Notes: generated from the sequence alone by a model not told the origin. Positions 42,477-52,627 are shown, counted from the first letter of the stretch. The stretch is 64,000 nt of DNA from Lentilactobacillus kribbianus (GCF_013184075.1 NZ_JABEQQ010000001.1:186001-250000), one strand, 5' to 3'. Numbers and translations are program-made.

Positions 42477-43306
42477 CGCTGGACCTCCTTATAGTTGAAA
42501 CCTTTGACGTGTCCAAACCATTTCTTTAATAATCGATTATAATCACCTGATTTTTCTATTTTAGTCAATGCGACATTGACCGCATTGCGAAAATCAGTTT
42601 GATTTTTATTAACAGCAACTCCATAAGGTTCTTTAGTGAAGGTACCACCTACCACTGAGTAGCCCGGATTTTCCGCCGCCATCCCGTATAAAATACCGTT
42701 ATCAGTCGTTAAAGCATCACCTTGACCGGATTTTAACGCTGTTAGTGCTTGGGAATAATCAGATAGCTGCATTAATTTGGCTTTGGGAGCGAATTTTTTA
42801 ATAGTTTGCACTGAATTAGACCCAACCACACCTAAAACGGTTGCCTTTTTTTGATTTAAATCAGCTACATTTTTAATGGGACTACCATTTTTAACCAAAA
42901 TAGCCTGACCAGCATCAAAATACGACCGACTAAAATCTACTTGTTTTTCTCGTTCCGGGGTAATCGTCATCGTCGCAATAATCGCGTCGATGTTTCCGTT
43001 TTTAAGTAACGGCATTCGGGTTTGACTATTTACCTGAATAAACTTAGCTTGGCCATTTTTGCCTAACATTTCTTTAGTTAACGCCTTGGCCAAATCAATT
43101 TCAAAGCCCTTAATTTGATTATCCTTAACATCCATTAAACCAAATAGCCTAGTATCAGCTTTTACTCCCCACGTAATGGCTTGTGTTTTTTGATCTTCTT
43201 TTAAAATATTTTTAGTTGCTAATGATCGACTACCACACCCACTAACCACCATGATCAGCATTAGCAAGGTTGTCAGTAATCCGAAACGCCATTGTTTGAC
43301 TTTCAT
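42473..43306 (-). CDS. amino acid ABC transporter substrate-binding lipoprotein
   Basis: Extracytoplasmic receptor, 277 residues. The signal peptide ends in the lipobox VVSGC with the lipidated Cys24. DVKDNQIKGFEIDLAKALTKEML and IIATMTITPEREKQVDFSRSY are typical of family 3 solute-binding proteins for glutamate, glutamine or aspartate (PEB1/GluB group). Exact ligand is not readable. AGGAGGATC before ATG. Confidence 0.9.
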   Translation of the reverse strand: MKVKQWRFGLLTTLLMLIMVVSGCGSRSLATKNILKEDQKTQAITWGVKADTRLFGLMDVKDNQIKGFEIDLAKALTKEMLGKNGQAKFIQVNSQTRMPLLKNGNIDAIIATMTITPEREKQVDFSRSYFDAGQAILVKNGSPIKNVADLNQKKATVLGVVGSNSVQTIKKFAPKAKLMQLSDYSQALTALKSGQGDALTTDNGILYGMAAENPGYSVVGGTFTKEPYGVAVNKNQTDFRNAVNVALTKIEKSGDYNRLLKKWFGHVKGFNYKEVQR

Positions 43307-43327
43307 AACTGATCCTCCTTTGCTGAA

Positions 43328-44065
43328 TTAGTGTTCTAAAATTTTACTTAAAAAGCGCCGAGCTCGATCATTCTTCGGTTGTGTGAAGAATTCAGCTGTC
43401 GAATCATCTTCTAAAATTTTGCCATCCGCCATAAAAATAACGCGGTCAGCGACCTCTTTAGCAAATCCCATTTCATGGGTCACAACCACGATAGTCATAT
43501 CAGAATCACTGGCAATGTCCTTCATTACGTTTAAAACATCGTCAATCATTTCGGGATCCAGTGCGCTCGTTGGTTCATCAAATAACAGACATTTCGGTTT
43601 CATTGCTAACGAACGTGCAATGGCTACTCGTTGTTGTTGGCCACCAGATAGTTGCCTCGGGTATTTTCTAGTTTGGTCAGCTAAGCCTACTTTTTCCAGT
43701 AACTCTAAAGCAATTTTCTTATTTTCGGCTTCATTGCGTTTTAAGACAATACGTGGCGCTAACATCACGTTTTCCAAGATATTTTTATTAGCATACAAAT
43801 TAAAATGTTGAAAGACCATCCCGACATCTTTTCTAATCAAATTCAAATTAGTTTGTTTGCTAGCCAAATCATGATTATTAACAATCAATTGTCCTTCTTG
43901 AATCGTTTCTAGTCCGTTAATGGTTCTAATCAACGTAGATTTACCAGAACCTGACGGGCCAATAACAACAATTATTTCACCAGTATCTACCTTGAGGTTA
44001 ATATTTTTTAAGGCATGAAATTCACCGAAATATTTTTGAACATTTTTAAATTCGATCATTGCCAT
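43328..44065 (-). CDS. amino acid ABC transporter ATP-binding protein
   Basis: Cytoplasmic ATPase of the polar amino acid transporter, 245 residues. Walker A GPSGSGKST at 36-44, Q loop GMVFQHFNLY, signature LSGGQQQR, Walker B CLLFDEPTSALDPE and the switch histidine in VVTHEMGF are all intact. First gene of the operon ATPase, binding protein, permease, permease. AGGAGGGGC before ATG. Confidence 0.94.
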   Translation of the reverse strand: MAMIEFKNVQKYFGEFHALKNINLKVDTGEIIVVIGPSGSGKSTLIRTINGLETIQEGQLIVNNHDLASKQTNLNLIRKDVGMVFQHFNLYANKNILENVMLAPRIVLKRNEAENKKIALELLEKVGLADQTRKYPRQLSGGQQQRVAIARSLAMKPKCLLFDEPTSALDPEMIDDVLNVMKDIASDSDMTIVVVTHEMGFAKEVADRVIFMADGKILEDDSTAEFFTQPKNDRARRFLSKILEH

Positions 44066-44119
44066 AATTTGCCCCTCCTTTATTTCATCGATTAAAAACC
44101 GAGTTAATCTCTTTTTTTA

Positions 44120-44149
44120 ATTCTAGATTAGTTTAAGATAATGGGTCAA
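44120..44149 (-). promoter_or_regulatory. promoter of the amino acid ABC operon
   Basis: Minus-strand -35 TTGACC (44144-44149), 18-base spacer, -10 TAGAAT (44120-44125). Confidence 0.6.
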
Positions 44150-44164
44150 AAATGACGCCTAATT

Positions 44165-44207
44165 AAAAAAGCCACCGAAGTAATTAGCACTTCAGTGACT
44201 TTTTTTA
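44165..44207 (-). terminator. terminator after the DUF6681-like gene
   Basis: Minus-strand stem AAAAAGTCACTGAAGTGC with its partner ACTTCGGTGGCTTTTT and T run. Confidence 0.85.
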
Positions 44208-45020
44208 TTCTGTTTTTTTATATGCGACTCTAACAGCAACATCATATTCAGCGGGATGTTCGATAATTTCAGAACGTCCTTTTAACTTAAAGGGTCCACC
44301 AACTACGGTGACGGAAGCTAAATAAAAATCAACTGCTAACTGATCAGCTGCCGAAATTGATTGCAATCCTACCTGATGGACGCTACCGAGACGAACTACT
44401 TCGGCTTGGTTAATTCCACCATAAATGACGTATTGGCTCCCTTCATGATGCATTTCAAAGTAAGGCAACATCACTCCCAAACCAATAGCATAAACTGGTT
44501 TACCACCGTTGTGGCGTAACATTTCAGTAATTTTTCGATCAGAACGACCTTCATAATCCGGTTTCAATAAACCCATTTGCATTAATTGGGTTACCAAGGT
44601 GTTTAAATTACGCTTGTCCGTATCAGACACCGTTAATTTAGCCGGTAAAACATGTTGTTCATCAAATAATCCATTAGCCGGCATATTAACTGCTCGCACC
44701 CGCTGCATTTCAGCTACCTCAGGTTGAGGCTTTGGTGCAATGTGTAATTTACGAGATAACCATGGTGAAATATCAAACTTAAACTGACGCTTAGTAAAAT
44801 AATAAAATAAATTACCAATCGCAAAGTATAATAGTCCAACCGCAACGATTAAAAATAAAGCACCACGCGAAAAGTAGCCATTTTGAAAGAATCTAATAGC
44901 CACGTAAAACAGGTATCCATCACCTAACAATCCTAATAGAGTATAGATTCGACTTTTCACCGTAGTATTGATATTAAAATAACCCAAATAGTGGTTAACT
45001 ATGTCTAAGAAACTAAACAT
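44205..45020 (-). CDS. membrane protein, possibly DUF6681 family
   Basis: A 271-residue protein with a short N-terminal stretch (MFSFLDIVNHYLGYFNI), two membrane helices (about 28-75) and a cytoplasmic or extracytoplasmic C-terminal domain of about 180 residues. The beginning resembles a Lactobacillaceae-specific family that I recall as DUF6681; function not known. The Ser/Thr/Asp-rich gene ends two bases before its start codon, so they are co-transcribed. Confidence 0.65.
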   Translation of the reverse strand: MFSFLDIVNHYLGYFNINTTVKSRIYTLLGLLGDGYLFYVAIRFFQNGYFSRGALFLIVAVGLLYFAIGNLFYYFTKRQFKFDISPWLSRKLHIAPKPQPEVAEMQRVRAVNMPANGLFDEQHVLPAKLTVSDTDKRNLNTLVTQLMQMGLLKPDYEGRSDRKITEMLRHNGGKPVYAIGLGVMLPYFEMHHEGSQYVIYGGINQAEVVRLGSVHQVGLQSISAADQLAVDFYLASVTVVGGPFKLKGRSEIIEHPAEYDVAVRVAYKKTE

Positions 45021-45022
45021 TA

Positions 45023-45586
45023 TTAGCTAGCCTCCTTTGTAGTGGTCCCGGCATCAGTATTAGCACCAGAAGTGGTTCGAGCATTGTTGCCAGCTGTCGT
45101 TGCTGACCGCTCCTCTTCACCATCATTAGTGGCATCGTTATCAGCAGTAGCATCAGCAGTGGCACTACTGTCACTATTTTTATCGGTATTAGCTGATGAA
45201 TCTGAGTTATTGGTTGTCCCACCATTATTAGAATTATTACCAGTCGTTGAATCCTTACCACCACTAGAATTATTGTTTTCAGTTGACGTTGAGTCAGATC
45301 CGGTTTCCTTCTCAGGATTATTTTCCGATTCTGTTTTTTCTTCTGAATCATCTTTAGCGGTCGATTCATCGCTAGCTTTTTTACTATCTGAATCATCAGT
45401 CTTTTTATTGGTATTATCACCAAAAAAGGCGTTAGATAATTTCTTTTGCTTTGAGGTTTGTGACGACGTTGGACTACCTTCATTAGTCGAAGTAGCTTGA
45501 TTGACTACCACGTTAGTAGCACCCAGCGCTAATGAGATTGACAAAATAGCAAACGGGGTTACCAACGGGGGAATACGATTATCCAT
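45023..45586 (-). CDS. low-complexity Ser/Thr/Asp-rich exported protein
   Basis: A 187-residue protein with one N-terminal hydrophobic segment (LVTPFAILSISLALGATNVVV) followed by about 150 residues almost entirely S, T, D, N, E, K, G and A. Such composition is seen in surface stalk or linker regions. No domain is recognised and no LPXTG anchor is present. Start at MDNRIPP after AAGGAAGG. It sits between a Fur-family gene and the membrane protein gene. The alternative minus-strand frame here is an artefact of the repetitive codons. Confidence 0.65.
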   Translation of the reverse strand: MDNRIPPLVTPFAILSISLALGATNVVVNQATSTNEGSPTSSQTSKQKKLSNAFFGDNTNKKTDDSDSKKASDESTAKDDSEEKTESENNPEKETGSDSTSTENNNSSGGKDSTTGNNSNNGGTTNNSDSSANTDKNSDSSATADATADNDATNDGEEERSATTAGNNARTTSGANTDAGTTTKEAS

Positions 45587-45663
45587 TTTCGACCTTCCTT
45601 CCCGATTTTTGATAGCCATCATTATCCCACAAATTTGTCAATAATCAGTAACATTTTCATTAA

Positions 45664-46113
45664 TTATTCCTTAAGTTGTTGTGCGTGTAAACAATCCTCA
45701 CAGGTACCATAAACCGTAAACGAGTGAGCAGAAATTTCACAACCACTTAACTCAGTTTGAACATCAACCCCTAGTGGACATTCTGGTAATTCTCGGACCT
45801 TACCACAGTTTTGACAAACAAAGTGATGGTGATGTTCATGCTTGAAGTCGCACTGAAATTTAACGGCTGCTTGTTCACCCTGGACACTTTTTTCTACAAT
45901 GCCCAATTCAGTAAATTCAGCAATATTACGATAAATAGTATTGTGGCTCATATTCGGAAAGCTTTGGCGCATAAATTGATCGATACTGGTGACGGGAATG
46001 TACTTGCAGTCCGCTTGATCAATCAAATATGATAGCATCGCTTTTCGCTGTTTCGTAATTTTATAATGGTTTTCTCGTAAGACTTGGGTTGCGTCTTCCA
46101 ATTGAATTGTCAT
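45664..46113 (-). CDS. Fur-family metal or peroxide regulator
   Basis: A 149-residue winged-helix repressor. The DNA-binding domain covers about 1-85 (RENHYKITKQRKAML, MSHNTIYRNIAEFTELGIV), then the dimerisation domain with the histidine cluster HEHHHHFVCQNCG and a second cysteine pair CEDC, which together form the structural zinc site. It could be Fur, Zur or PerR; the key regulatory ligands do not allow a choice by eye. No target genes are adjacent. Confidence 0.88.
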   Translation of the reverse strand: MTIQLEDATQVLRENHYKITKQRKAMLSYLIDQADCKYIPVTSIDQFMRQSFPNMSHNTIYRNIAEFTELGIVEKSVQGEQAAVKFQCDFKHEHHHHFVCQNCGKVRELPECPLGVDVQTELSGCEISAHSFTVYGTCEDCLHAQQLKE

Positions 46114-46192
46114 ATCAGCTCACCTCATTGATTCGTTCCTAAAAGTAATTATTACTATTTAAGATAGTAACACACTCAGTTAGAAACGCAAA

Positions 46193-46759
46193 TTAATCCG
46201 TTAGTGTAGTTTGGGCAACAATTTGATCCACTTGTTGCTTGGTGGACTGCCAATCATCATTATTAATCACGTGAGCCACGTTTATTAATGCTGCTGGCAA
46301 ATGCAAATCTCGCTGATTTTCATCACTATGCAAGCGTTGTTCAATCACGTCTGCTTGATCCCCACGTGTCTGCATTCGGTGCACTAACGTCTTTGTATCC
46401 CTAACCTGTAAATATATGATAACCGCTTGGCTTTTTAGTTCATTAGCGTAAGTAATGGCTCCAGCTGTATCTAAAACAATACATGCATTCGAATTTTTTT
46501 GCCAAGCTCGCTTGAGTCCCTCCATAGAAGAGCCATATCGTTTACCAGAATAATCAACTGATTCTAAGTAATGATTTTTTTCAAAGCTGGTGGGTGTTTC
46601 AAAATAATAGTCAACGGTATCTTGTTCGTTAGCTCTGGGAGCTCGAGTGGTATGAGTAATAACTTTGGCCATTTGATAATGATCCATTAAATACTGTTGG
46701 ACCGTGGTTTTGCCAGATCCCGCAGCACCAGTTAATACATAAACTTTGTTCTTACTCAT
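46193..46759 (-). CDS. guanylate kinase-like nucleotide kinase
   Basis: P-loop kinase of 188 residues with the P-loop GAAGSGKTT at 11-19 and, as in guanylate kinase, THTTRAPRANEQDTVDYYFET and GKRYGSSMEGL. It is shorter and divergent from the housekeeping Gmk, so it may be a paralogue with another role. Start at MSKNKV after CGAGGAT; it begins one base after the Nudix gene, so the two are co-transcribed. Confidence 0.72.
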   Translation of the reverse strand: MSKNKVYVLTGAAGSGKTTVQQYLMDHYQMAKVITHTTRAPRANEQDTVDYYFETPTSFEKNHYLESVDYSGKRYGSSMEGLKRAWQKNSNACIVLDTAGAITYANELKSQAVIIYLQVRDTKTLVHRMQTRGDQADVIEQRLHSDENQRDLHLPAALINVAHVINNDDWQSTKQQVDQIVAQTTLTD

Positions 46760-46760
46760 C

Positions 46761-47192
46761 TTAATCCTCGATTTTTTCCTTTTTAATAATATATTGATTG
46801 GCCTCATCTAATAAACGACGCAAATTATCATAGGTTAGTTTTTCTCTAGCCGTTGGATAATCAAACCATCCAAAAGAATCAATTTCTTCATCCTGTTTAG
46901 TAACGACAACATCAGATGGTACTTTACTGACAAAGAAGTCAACTATTTTGTGGTGACCATTTTTCATATTGTATTCTACTCGTTGCTGAAAATCACTATC
47001 AATTTCGGTGTTTAAATCCGTTTCTTCTAAAATTTCACGTACTGCGGTTTCAATCAAATTTTCATTAGGTTCTACGTGTCCTTTAGGCAATCCCCAGAAG
47101 TCATCAGTAGCACTTTGTAATAATAAATACTGTACTTTTTGATTTTTAACTTGATAAACTACTGCTCCACTTGCATATTCGGTAACCATCAT
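46761..47192 (-). CDS. Nudix hydrolase (Ap4A hydrolase type)
   Basis: A 143-residue pyrophosphohydrolase. The Nudix box spans 38-60 (GHVEPNENLIETAVREILEE) with the metal-binding REILEE; the last glycine is Asp59. The start VTEYASGAVVYQ is like bis(5'-nucleosyl)-tetraphosphatases, which clear Ap4A. Co-transcribed with the kinase-like gene. Confidence 0.85.
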   Translation of the reverse strand: MMVTEYASGAVVYQVKNQKVQYLLLQSATDDFWGLPKGHVEPNENLIETAVREILEETDLNTEIDSDFQQRVEYNMKNGHHKIVDFFVSKVPSDVVVTKQDEEIDSFGWFDYPTAREKLTYDNLRRLLDEANQYIIKKEKIED

Positions 47193-47209
47193 AAAACTTC
47201 CCTTCCTAA

Positions 47210-48358
47210 TTATTCGGCTTTAATTTTATTAATAGCATATTTTAATAAGATTGGTGCGGCAATTGTAGTTAATACAATTACAATAATAATTTCTGAGTAT
47301 AGTTCTCGTCCTAAAAGTCCAGCTGCTAGTCCAATTTGCGTAATAATTAAGGCCATTTCTCCACGAGAAATCATCCCAGAACCAATCAAATTAGCACTAT
47401 TCCAGTTCATGCCAGTGAATTTAGCCCCCAAAGCGCCACCCAGATGTTTAGTAAGCAAGGCCATTACCGTCATGATGATAATGAAACCTAAGTTGTGCAA
47501 GACCCCATCAAATTCCATGGCCATGCCAATGCTAACAAAGAAAATGGGAACAAAGAAGGTATTGCCGATAGGACTAATATTTTCATCTACTTCACCACGG
47601 TACTTGGTACGACCGACCGCAATTCCGGCAAAAAAGGCGCCCACGACAGCACTTAAACCAGCTACATCTGCTAACCAAGCCATAGCCAAACAAAGAGCCA
47701 TCGAAGTGATTGCCACGGATGAAGGAACTGGAACGCGTTGGGCAAAATGAAGTAACCATGGCGCTATCCATTTGACTAAGGCAAAGACGCCAGCAAAATA
47801 TAAAATTTGCCAAAAACTAGCTAACCACAAATTGGTATCACTATTTTCCACACCAAAGGTACTTGTAAAAATACTAAGCAAGACCACCGCAATCACATCA
47901 TCTACCACTGCGGCCCCCAAAATAGTTGCCCCTTCTTTACTACTTAATTGATGAAATTCTCGCAAGACCTCTACACTAATAGAAACCGATGTAGCGGAGA
48001 AAATGACGCCCCAAAATAAGGATTTTTCAAAGCCCTGGTGATTCATTAAGCCCAAGCCGTAAAAAACCCCCATGGGTAGAATCACTCCCAGAACCGCCAC
48101 TGCTAGAGCCGGTTTCAAGTATTTCTTTAATAAATCTAGATCGCTTTCTAACCCGGCCAAAAACATCAGAATAATTACCCCAATTTCAGCACCCGCGGCC
48201 ATTAATTCATTATCACTTAAAATGTGTAAGACACCCGGTCCCAAAATAATACCGATCAATAATTGACCGATTACGTTGGGTAAGCCAAATCGTTGACTAA
48301 GTGCGCCGGCCAACAGCGTTGCCATTAAAATTAGTGATACTGCACCAACATATTCCAT
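47210..48358 (-). CDS. monovalent cation:proton antiporter, CPA2 family
   Basis: Membrane antiporter with 12 to 13 helices; 382 residues. QRFGLPNVIGQLLIGIILGPGVL and LMFLAGLESDLDLLKK, with AAVVDDVIAVVLLS containing the paired aspartates, are typical of the KefB/GerN/NapA branch that exchanges Na+ or K+ for H+. There is no C-terminal RCK domain. Ion not determined. GAGGAC before ATG. The Nudix gene follows after 17 bases. Confidence 0.87.
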   Translation of the reverse strand: MEYVGAVSLILMATLLAGALSQRFGLPNVIGQLLIGIILGPGVLHILSDNELMAAGAEIGVIILMFLAGLESDLDLLKKYLKPALAVAVLGVILPMGVFYGLGLMNHQGFEKSLFWGVIFSATSVSISVEVLREFHQLSSKEGATILGAAVVDDVIAVVLLSIFTSTFGVENSDTNLWLASFWQILYFAGVFALVKWIAPWLLHFAQRVPVPSSVAITSMALCLAMAWLADVAGLSAVVGAFFAGIAVGRTKYRGEVDENISPIGNTFFVPIFFVSIGMAMEFDGVLHNLGFIIIMTVMALLTKHLGGALGAKFTGMNWNSANLIGSGMISRGEMALIITQIGLAAGLLGRELYSEIIIVIVLTTIAAPILLKYAINKIKAE

Positions 48359-48487
48359 TTGAAGTCCTCATTTCTTTTCGTATTTATGAATAAATCTTAT
48401 CATAGGATATAATCCAGGCCTAATTTGATTGGTTATGCTGTATACTAGACCTATCATAGTTAGCCATTACCAAGGAGGAACGCTACG

Positions 48488-50911
48488 ATGAAAATAAATC
48501 AATTCGCTATTGTACCTACTAAACATGAAACTATTATCGAGGAATTAAAAGCTATTCGCTTCTTATCTCCTCGAGCAGCCAAAGTTACTGATTCAGTAAT
48601 GTTATGGCGTCATTTTTTATTAAAATTTTATATTGAACATCAAGGACGCACCACCCGGGTTGAAAAAGTTCGCGGTCTCATGGCCACACCCACTCAAGAT
48701 GCTTACGAATATACGGAAAAGCACCGTGCCGTTTCTAAGCTAGCTTTTTATAACGTTGCTTTACAGTTATTGGGCTTTGAAGTGGACGAGGACTTTCATT
48801 TAAATACTCCCCTAGCCGCTTTTCATGACTTAGGTTTACCAATTGCTGAAGTTGGCGATGAATTGGACGTAACTGATTTAATTGATGCATGGTATCTCTT
48901 ACTCAATACCCGCACTAAATACGGCCAAAGCCTAATTGATTACTTGGCTAGCCAAGGTTATTACGCTCAATACTTTGACGATAACGTTTTACCCCAACCA
49001 CTTTTCTTTAATGGTAAAGCCCAAGCGGTATTTGATACCAGTAAATTATTACATAACGTGGTTTACGTGGAATCTGATCTAGATACTGATCAAGATGGTA
49101 AACGAGACCTCTTAAAAGTCGAAGTGATTCGCCCAGCAGAAACCGAAGATGGACTAAAAGTCCCTGTGCTATATACTGCTAGTCCTTATAACCAAGGAAC
49201 CAATGACAAGGCTGGAGAACGTTTAACGCACAATGTTGATCGTCCACTAACCCCCAAAACCGTTTCCACAGTTACTAAGGAAGCCGTAACCACTGAATTT
49301 GAATTACCTACCCCACCTGCAGCCAGAGAAATTACTGGTCATACTTCTACTGCTGAAGAAAAATTCGTCGCAAACTCAACCTATTCACTAAACGACTATT
49401 TCTTGGCTCGAGGTTTTGCGGTGGTTTATGCTGCTGGTATTGGTACCAAAAACTCTGACGGGGTTCGTACTACTGGTTCAGAGGAAGAAACTCTATCCAC
49501 CACAGCGGTCATTGAATGGTTAACTGGCGATCGGATTGCTTTTACTAACCACATCGATAACATCGCCATCGATGCCTTTTGGTCCAATCATAGCGTGGCC
49601 ATGACGGGGCGTTCTTATCTAGGAACATTAGCTACCGCCGCTGCTACTACTGGCGTTAAAGGTTTGAAAACGGCCATCGTTGAAGCTGGCATTTCTAACT
49701 GGTACGATTACTACCGCGAAAATGGTTTAGTGGTTGCTCCTAATGGTTTTCAAGGTGAAGATGCTGATGTATTAGCCGAAGAAACTTTTAGTCGCCAAAA
49801 AGAAGCCGGTGATTATTACCATATTAAGGATTTCTGGGAGGACCATCTAGAACAAATTACCTCCGGCCAGGATCGCCAAACTGGTAATTATAATCAATTC
49901 TGGGATCACCGTAATTACCTTAAGAACCTTAAAAAAGTTAAGGCTGATATGTTAATTGTTCATGGATTAAACGACGATAACGTTAAACCAGAACATGCTT
50001 TTTATTTATGGAACGGTCTAAAGGATACTAAAGTAACGCAAAAAATCATTTTGCATCAAGGCCGCCATATTTATATTAACAACTTCCGTTCCCTGGATTT
50101 CAATGAAATGGCCAACTTATGGTTAACCAATAAACTATACGATGTGGCCAATCAAGCTAACGAACTGATTCCCGATACACTAGTCCAAGATAATGTCAGT
50201 CCAGAAACTTGGGTAGATCAAAGTGACTGGGGCGGAGATCCCGAATGGCATCACACCAATCTCAACGATGGTACTTGGGAAAAACAAGCTAATGAAATCG
50301 CCTCTTATCGCGACCGTTTACCAGATGATCTTTTCCAACAATACAGCAAAGACCTAAACCAATGGAATCACGATATGCTGGTGGAATCATCACCACTAAC
50401 CCAACAACGGATCCGTTTAATGTCCACTAAGATTACCCAACCCCACTTCTTAGATGGACAAGTAAGCGTTGATTTAACTATTAGTAGCAGTGAAAACATC
50501 GGAATGATTAGTGTGGCGTTAATTGATTACGGTGATGCTCAGCGCTTGACTACCAGTCCTACGGTGCTAGAACCCAAGGCCATCAACGTTGGTTTTAGAA
50601 ACACCGTTGATGATTTAAAAGAATTTACTTTAAGCGATCAAACTACGCCAGCCAAACTCATCACAATTGGTCATATGAATTTGCAAAATCGCACTAACAA
50701 TTATCAAAACGACGAGTTAACTCCTGATCATTTTTATCAAGTTAACTTAAAACTACAACCAACCTTTTATCATATGCCTGCTGGTCATCGGATTGGCCTA
50801 CTCATTTTTGGTACCGATATGAATACCACCCTTCGTGGTAATCAAGAAATCACTTACCAAGTTGATTTAGGTAAGTCTCAAATTAACATTCCGTTAAAAA
50901 GACACCAATAA
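48488..50911 (+). CDS. pepX: Xaa-Pro dipeptidyl-peptidase
   Basis: Cytoplasmic S15 serine peptidase that releases X-Pro dipeptides from peptides; 807 residues, normal for lactobacilli. The nucleophile is Ser376 in GRSYLGT; the catalytic Asp is in HGLNDDNVKPEH and the His in HQGRHIY. The N-terminal dimerisation region and C-terminal jelly-roll domain are present. AAGGAGG before ATG. Followed by pepI with a 57-base gap that has its own -10-like TATGAT. Confidence 0.96.
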   Translation: MKINQFAIVPTKHETIIEELKAIRFLSPRAAKVTDSVMLWRHFLLKFYIEHQGRTTRVEKVRGLMATPTQDAYEYTEKHRAVSKLAFYNVALQLLGFEVDEDFHLNTPLAAFHDLGLPIAEVGDELDVTDLIDAWYLLLNTRTKYGQSLIDYLASQGYYAQYFDDNVLPQPLFFNGKAQAVFDTSKLLHNVVYVESDLDTDQDGKRDLLKVEVIRPAETEDGLKVPVLYTASPYNQGTNDKAGERLTHNVDRPLTPKTVSTVTKEAVTTEFELPTPPAAREITGHTSTAEEKFVANSTYSLNDYFLARGFAVVYAAGIGTKNSDGVRTTGSEEETLSTTAVIEWLTGDRIAFTNHIDNIAIDAFWSNHSVAMTGRSYLGTLATAAATTGVKGLKTAIVEAGISNWYDYYRENGLVVAPNGFQGEDADVLAEETFSRQKEAGDYYHIKDFWEDHLEQITSGQDRQTGNYNQFWDHRNYLKNLKKVKADMLIVHGLNDDNVKPEHAFYLWNGLKDTKVTQKIILHQGRHIYINNFRSLDFNEMANLWLTNKLYDVANQANELIPDTLVQDNVSPETWVDQSDWGGDPEWHHTNLNDGTWEKQANEIASYRDRLPDDLFQQYSKDLNQWNHDMLVESSPLTQQRIRLMSTKITQPHFLDGQVSVDLTISSSENIGMISVALIDYGDAQRLTTSPTVLEPKAINVGFRNTVDDLKEFTLSDQTTPAKLITIGHMNLQNRTNNYQNDELTPDHFYQVNLKLQPTFYHMPAGHRIGLLIFGTDMNTTLRGNQEITYQVDLGKSQINIPLKRHQ

Positions 50912-50968
50912 AAGATCCTTAAAAAGTGGTATGATTATAAGATAAACTGAGAAGGGAGTTTTGCCATT

Positions 50969-51880
50969 ATGAAACAAGGAACCACAATCATTACCCTAGA
51001 CAATGGTTATCACCTCTGGACTCGTACCGACGGCGAAGGCGACATTCATTTGCTTGCCCTCCACGGTGGCCCTGGTGGTAGTCATGAATACTGGGAAGAC
51101 ACCGCTAAACAATTAAAGAAACAAGGATTAAACGTTCAAGTACACATGTACGATCAACTAGGATCATGGTACTCAGATAGTCCTGATTTTAGTGATCCTA
51201 AAGTCGCCAATGATATTTTGAACTACGACTACTTCTTAGATGAAGTTGAAGAAGTTCGCCAAAAATTAGGTATCGATAAATTTTACTTAATTGGTCAATC
51301 ATGGGGTGGTGCTCTAGTGCAAATGTATGCTGCTAAATACGGCGATCATTTGAAGGGTGCTATCATTTCATCAATGGTAGATCGTATTGATGATTACACC
51401 GAAAACCTTAACAAGGTTAGAGAAATTGCGTTGACTCCAGATCAATTAGCTTACATGAAGGAATGCGAAGCTAAAAATGATTATGATAACGAAAAATATC
51501 AAGAATGTGTTGATATTTTAAACCGTGGCTATATCGATCGCAAACAACCACCTGCAATTGCCCATTTAGTATCCACGATGAATACTGATATTTACGGTGC
51601 CTTTCAAGGTGACAACGAATTCGTTGTGACTGGTAAGCTAAAGGATTGGAACTTCACCGATCAATTAAAGAACATCAAGGTACCTACTTTGGTTACCTTT
51701 GGGGAACACGAATCAATGCCAGTTGCCACTGGTAAGCGAATGGCTGAAATGATTCCAAACGCTAAGTTTGTTTCTACTCCAAATGGTGGTCACCACCACA
51801 TGATTGATAACGCTCCCGTTTATTATGATCATTTGGCAACTTTCATTCGTGAAGTTGAAGCTGATACTTTTAATAAATAA
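50969..51880 (+). CDS. pepI: prolyl iminopeptidase
   Basis: Alpha/beta hydrolase of family S33 releasing N-terminal proline; 303 residues. The oxyanion motif HGGPGG is at 32-37 and the nucleophile Ser111 in GQSWGG; the catalytic His is in GGHHHMID. Complements PepX and PepN in proline-rich peptide use. AAGGGAG before ATG, strong terminator after. Confidence 0.93.
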   Translation: MKQGTTIITLDNGYHLWTRTDGEGDIHLLALHGGPGGSHEYWEDTAKQLKKQGLNVQVHMYDQLGSWYSDSPDFSDPKVANDILNYDYFLDEVEEVRQKLGIDKFYLIGQSWGGALVQMYAAKYGDHLKGAIISSMVDRIDDYTENLNKVREIALTPDQLAYMKECEAKNDYDNEKYQECVDILNRGYIDRKQPPAIAHLVSTMNTDIYGAFQGDNEFVVTGKLKDWNFTDQLKNIKVPTLVTFGEHESMPVATGKRMAEMIPNAKFVSTPNGGHHHMIDNAPVYYDHLATFIREVEADTFNK

Positions 51881-51885
51881 AAGCA

Positions 51886-51918
51886 AAAGCCAAGTAATTA
51901 ATTACTTGGCTTTTTTTA
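51886..51918 (+). terminator. pepI terminator
   Basis: AAAAGCCAAGTAATT/AATTACTTGGCTTTT followed by TTTATTTG. Confidence 0.92.
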
Positions 51919-52627
51919 TTTGTTGTCTTCGCTAGTTTTTTGGCCATAGTGATCTTGGTCACACCATCTTTAAACAAAATGTTGGGTAGTAATTACGGTT
52001 TTGCCACTCGCGAAATAATCGTAATTATATTAGTCACCATTCTAAATTATACTTGGATCCACCAACCATTACATTTTAAGTCTGATGTCTCAACAAAAAA
52101 TCTTTTTGCCAATTTTATTTGTGATATTTGCTGTCGCCGTTACCTTTTATAAAAACGACATCATTAATTTTCAGAATGCTATTATTATGGGACTAGGGGC
52201 AGGTATTACCGAAGAACTCGTTTTTCATGGAATAATCTTACCTGGCGCCATGACTCACTTTAAGGGACATCAAGGTATGTGGTACGCTGTTATCGTTACT
52301 AGTGTGGTGTTTGGGATGGCTCATATGGTTAACCTAACTAAGCAACCATTGAAAGCTACCATCTTGTAAGGCGTTAATGCTGTTGCCTTAGGATTGGTCC
52401 TAGCTGCTATTTATTTGAGGACTAGAAGCCTTATTTTTCCTATGATTATACATGCCACTAATGATTATATTTCTACTATCGCAGCTCACGGAGTTACCGT
52501 GGTGCATAATCAATCTTTTACACCATTTATTGGTCAATGGATTTTTTACCTGTTATTCGTTATTTTCTTACTACGTGAGAGTAAAACCCAAGATGTTTAT
52601 AAGATTACCGAAAAGAACTTATTTTAA
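51919..52627 (+). pseudogene. decayed CPBP-family intramembrane protease gene
   Basis: Clear paralogue of the intact gene at 52783: it keeps WIHQPLHFKSDVS, GMWYAVI and RESKTQDVYKITEK at matching places. It is broken in four ways: the first 13 or so residues are missing (homology begins in the T tract of the pepI terminator), a frameshift near 52085, an in-frame TAA at 52367-52369 (CAA in the intact copy), and the catalytic-motif Arg after EELVF changed to His. Confidence 0.88.

Noticed and set aside
45013-45500. Frames of 150 or more codons on both strands opposite or shifted to the Ser/Thr/Asp-rich gene
   Set aside because: Repetitive low-complexity codons keep several frames open; only the frame with a membrane segment, ribosome site and proper start is accepted.
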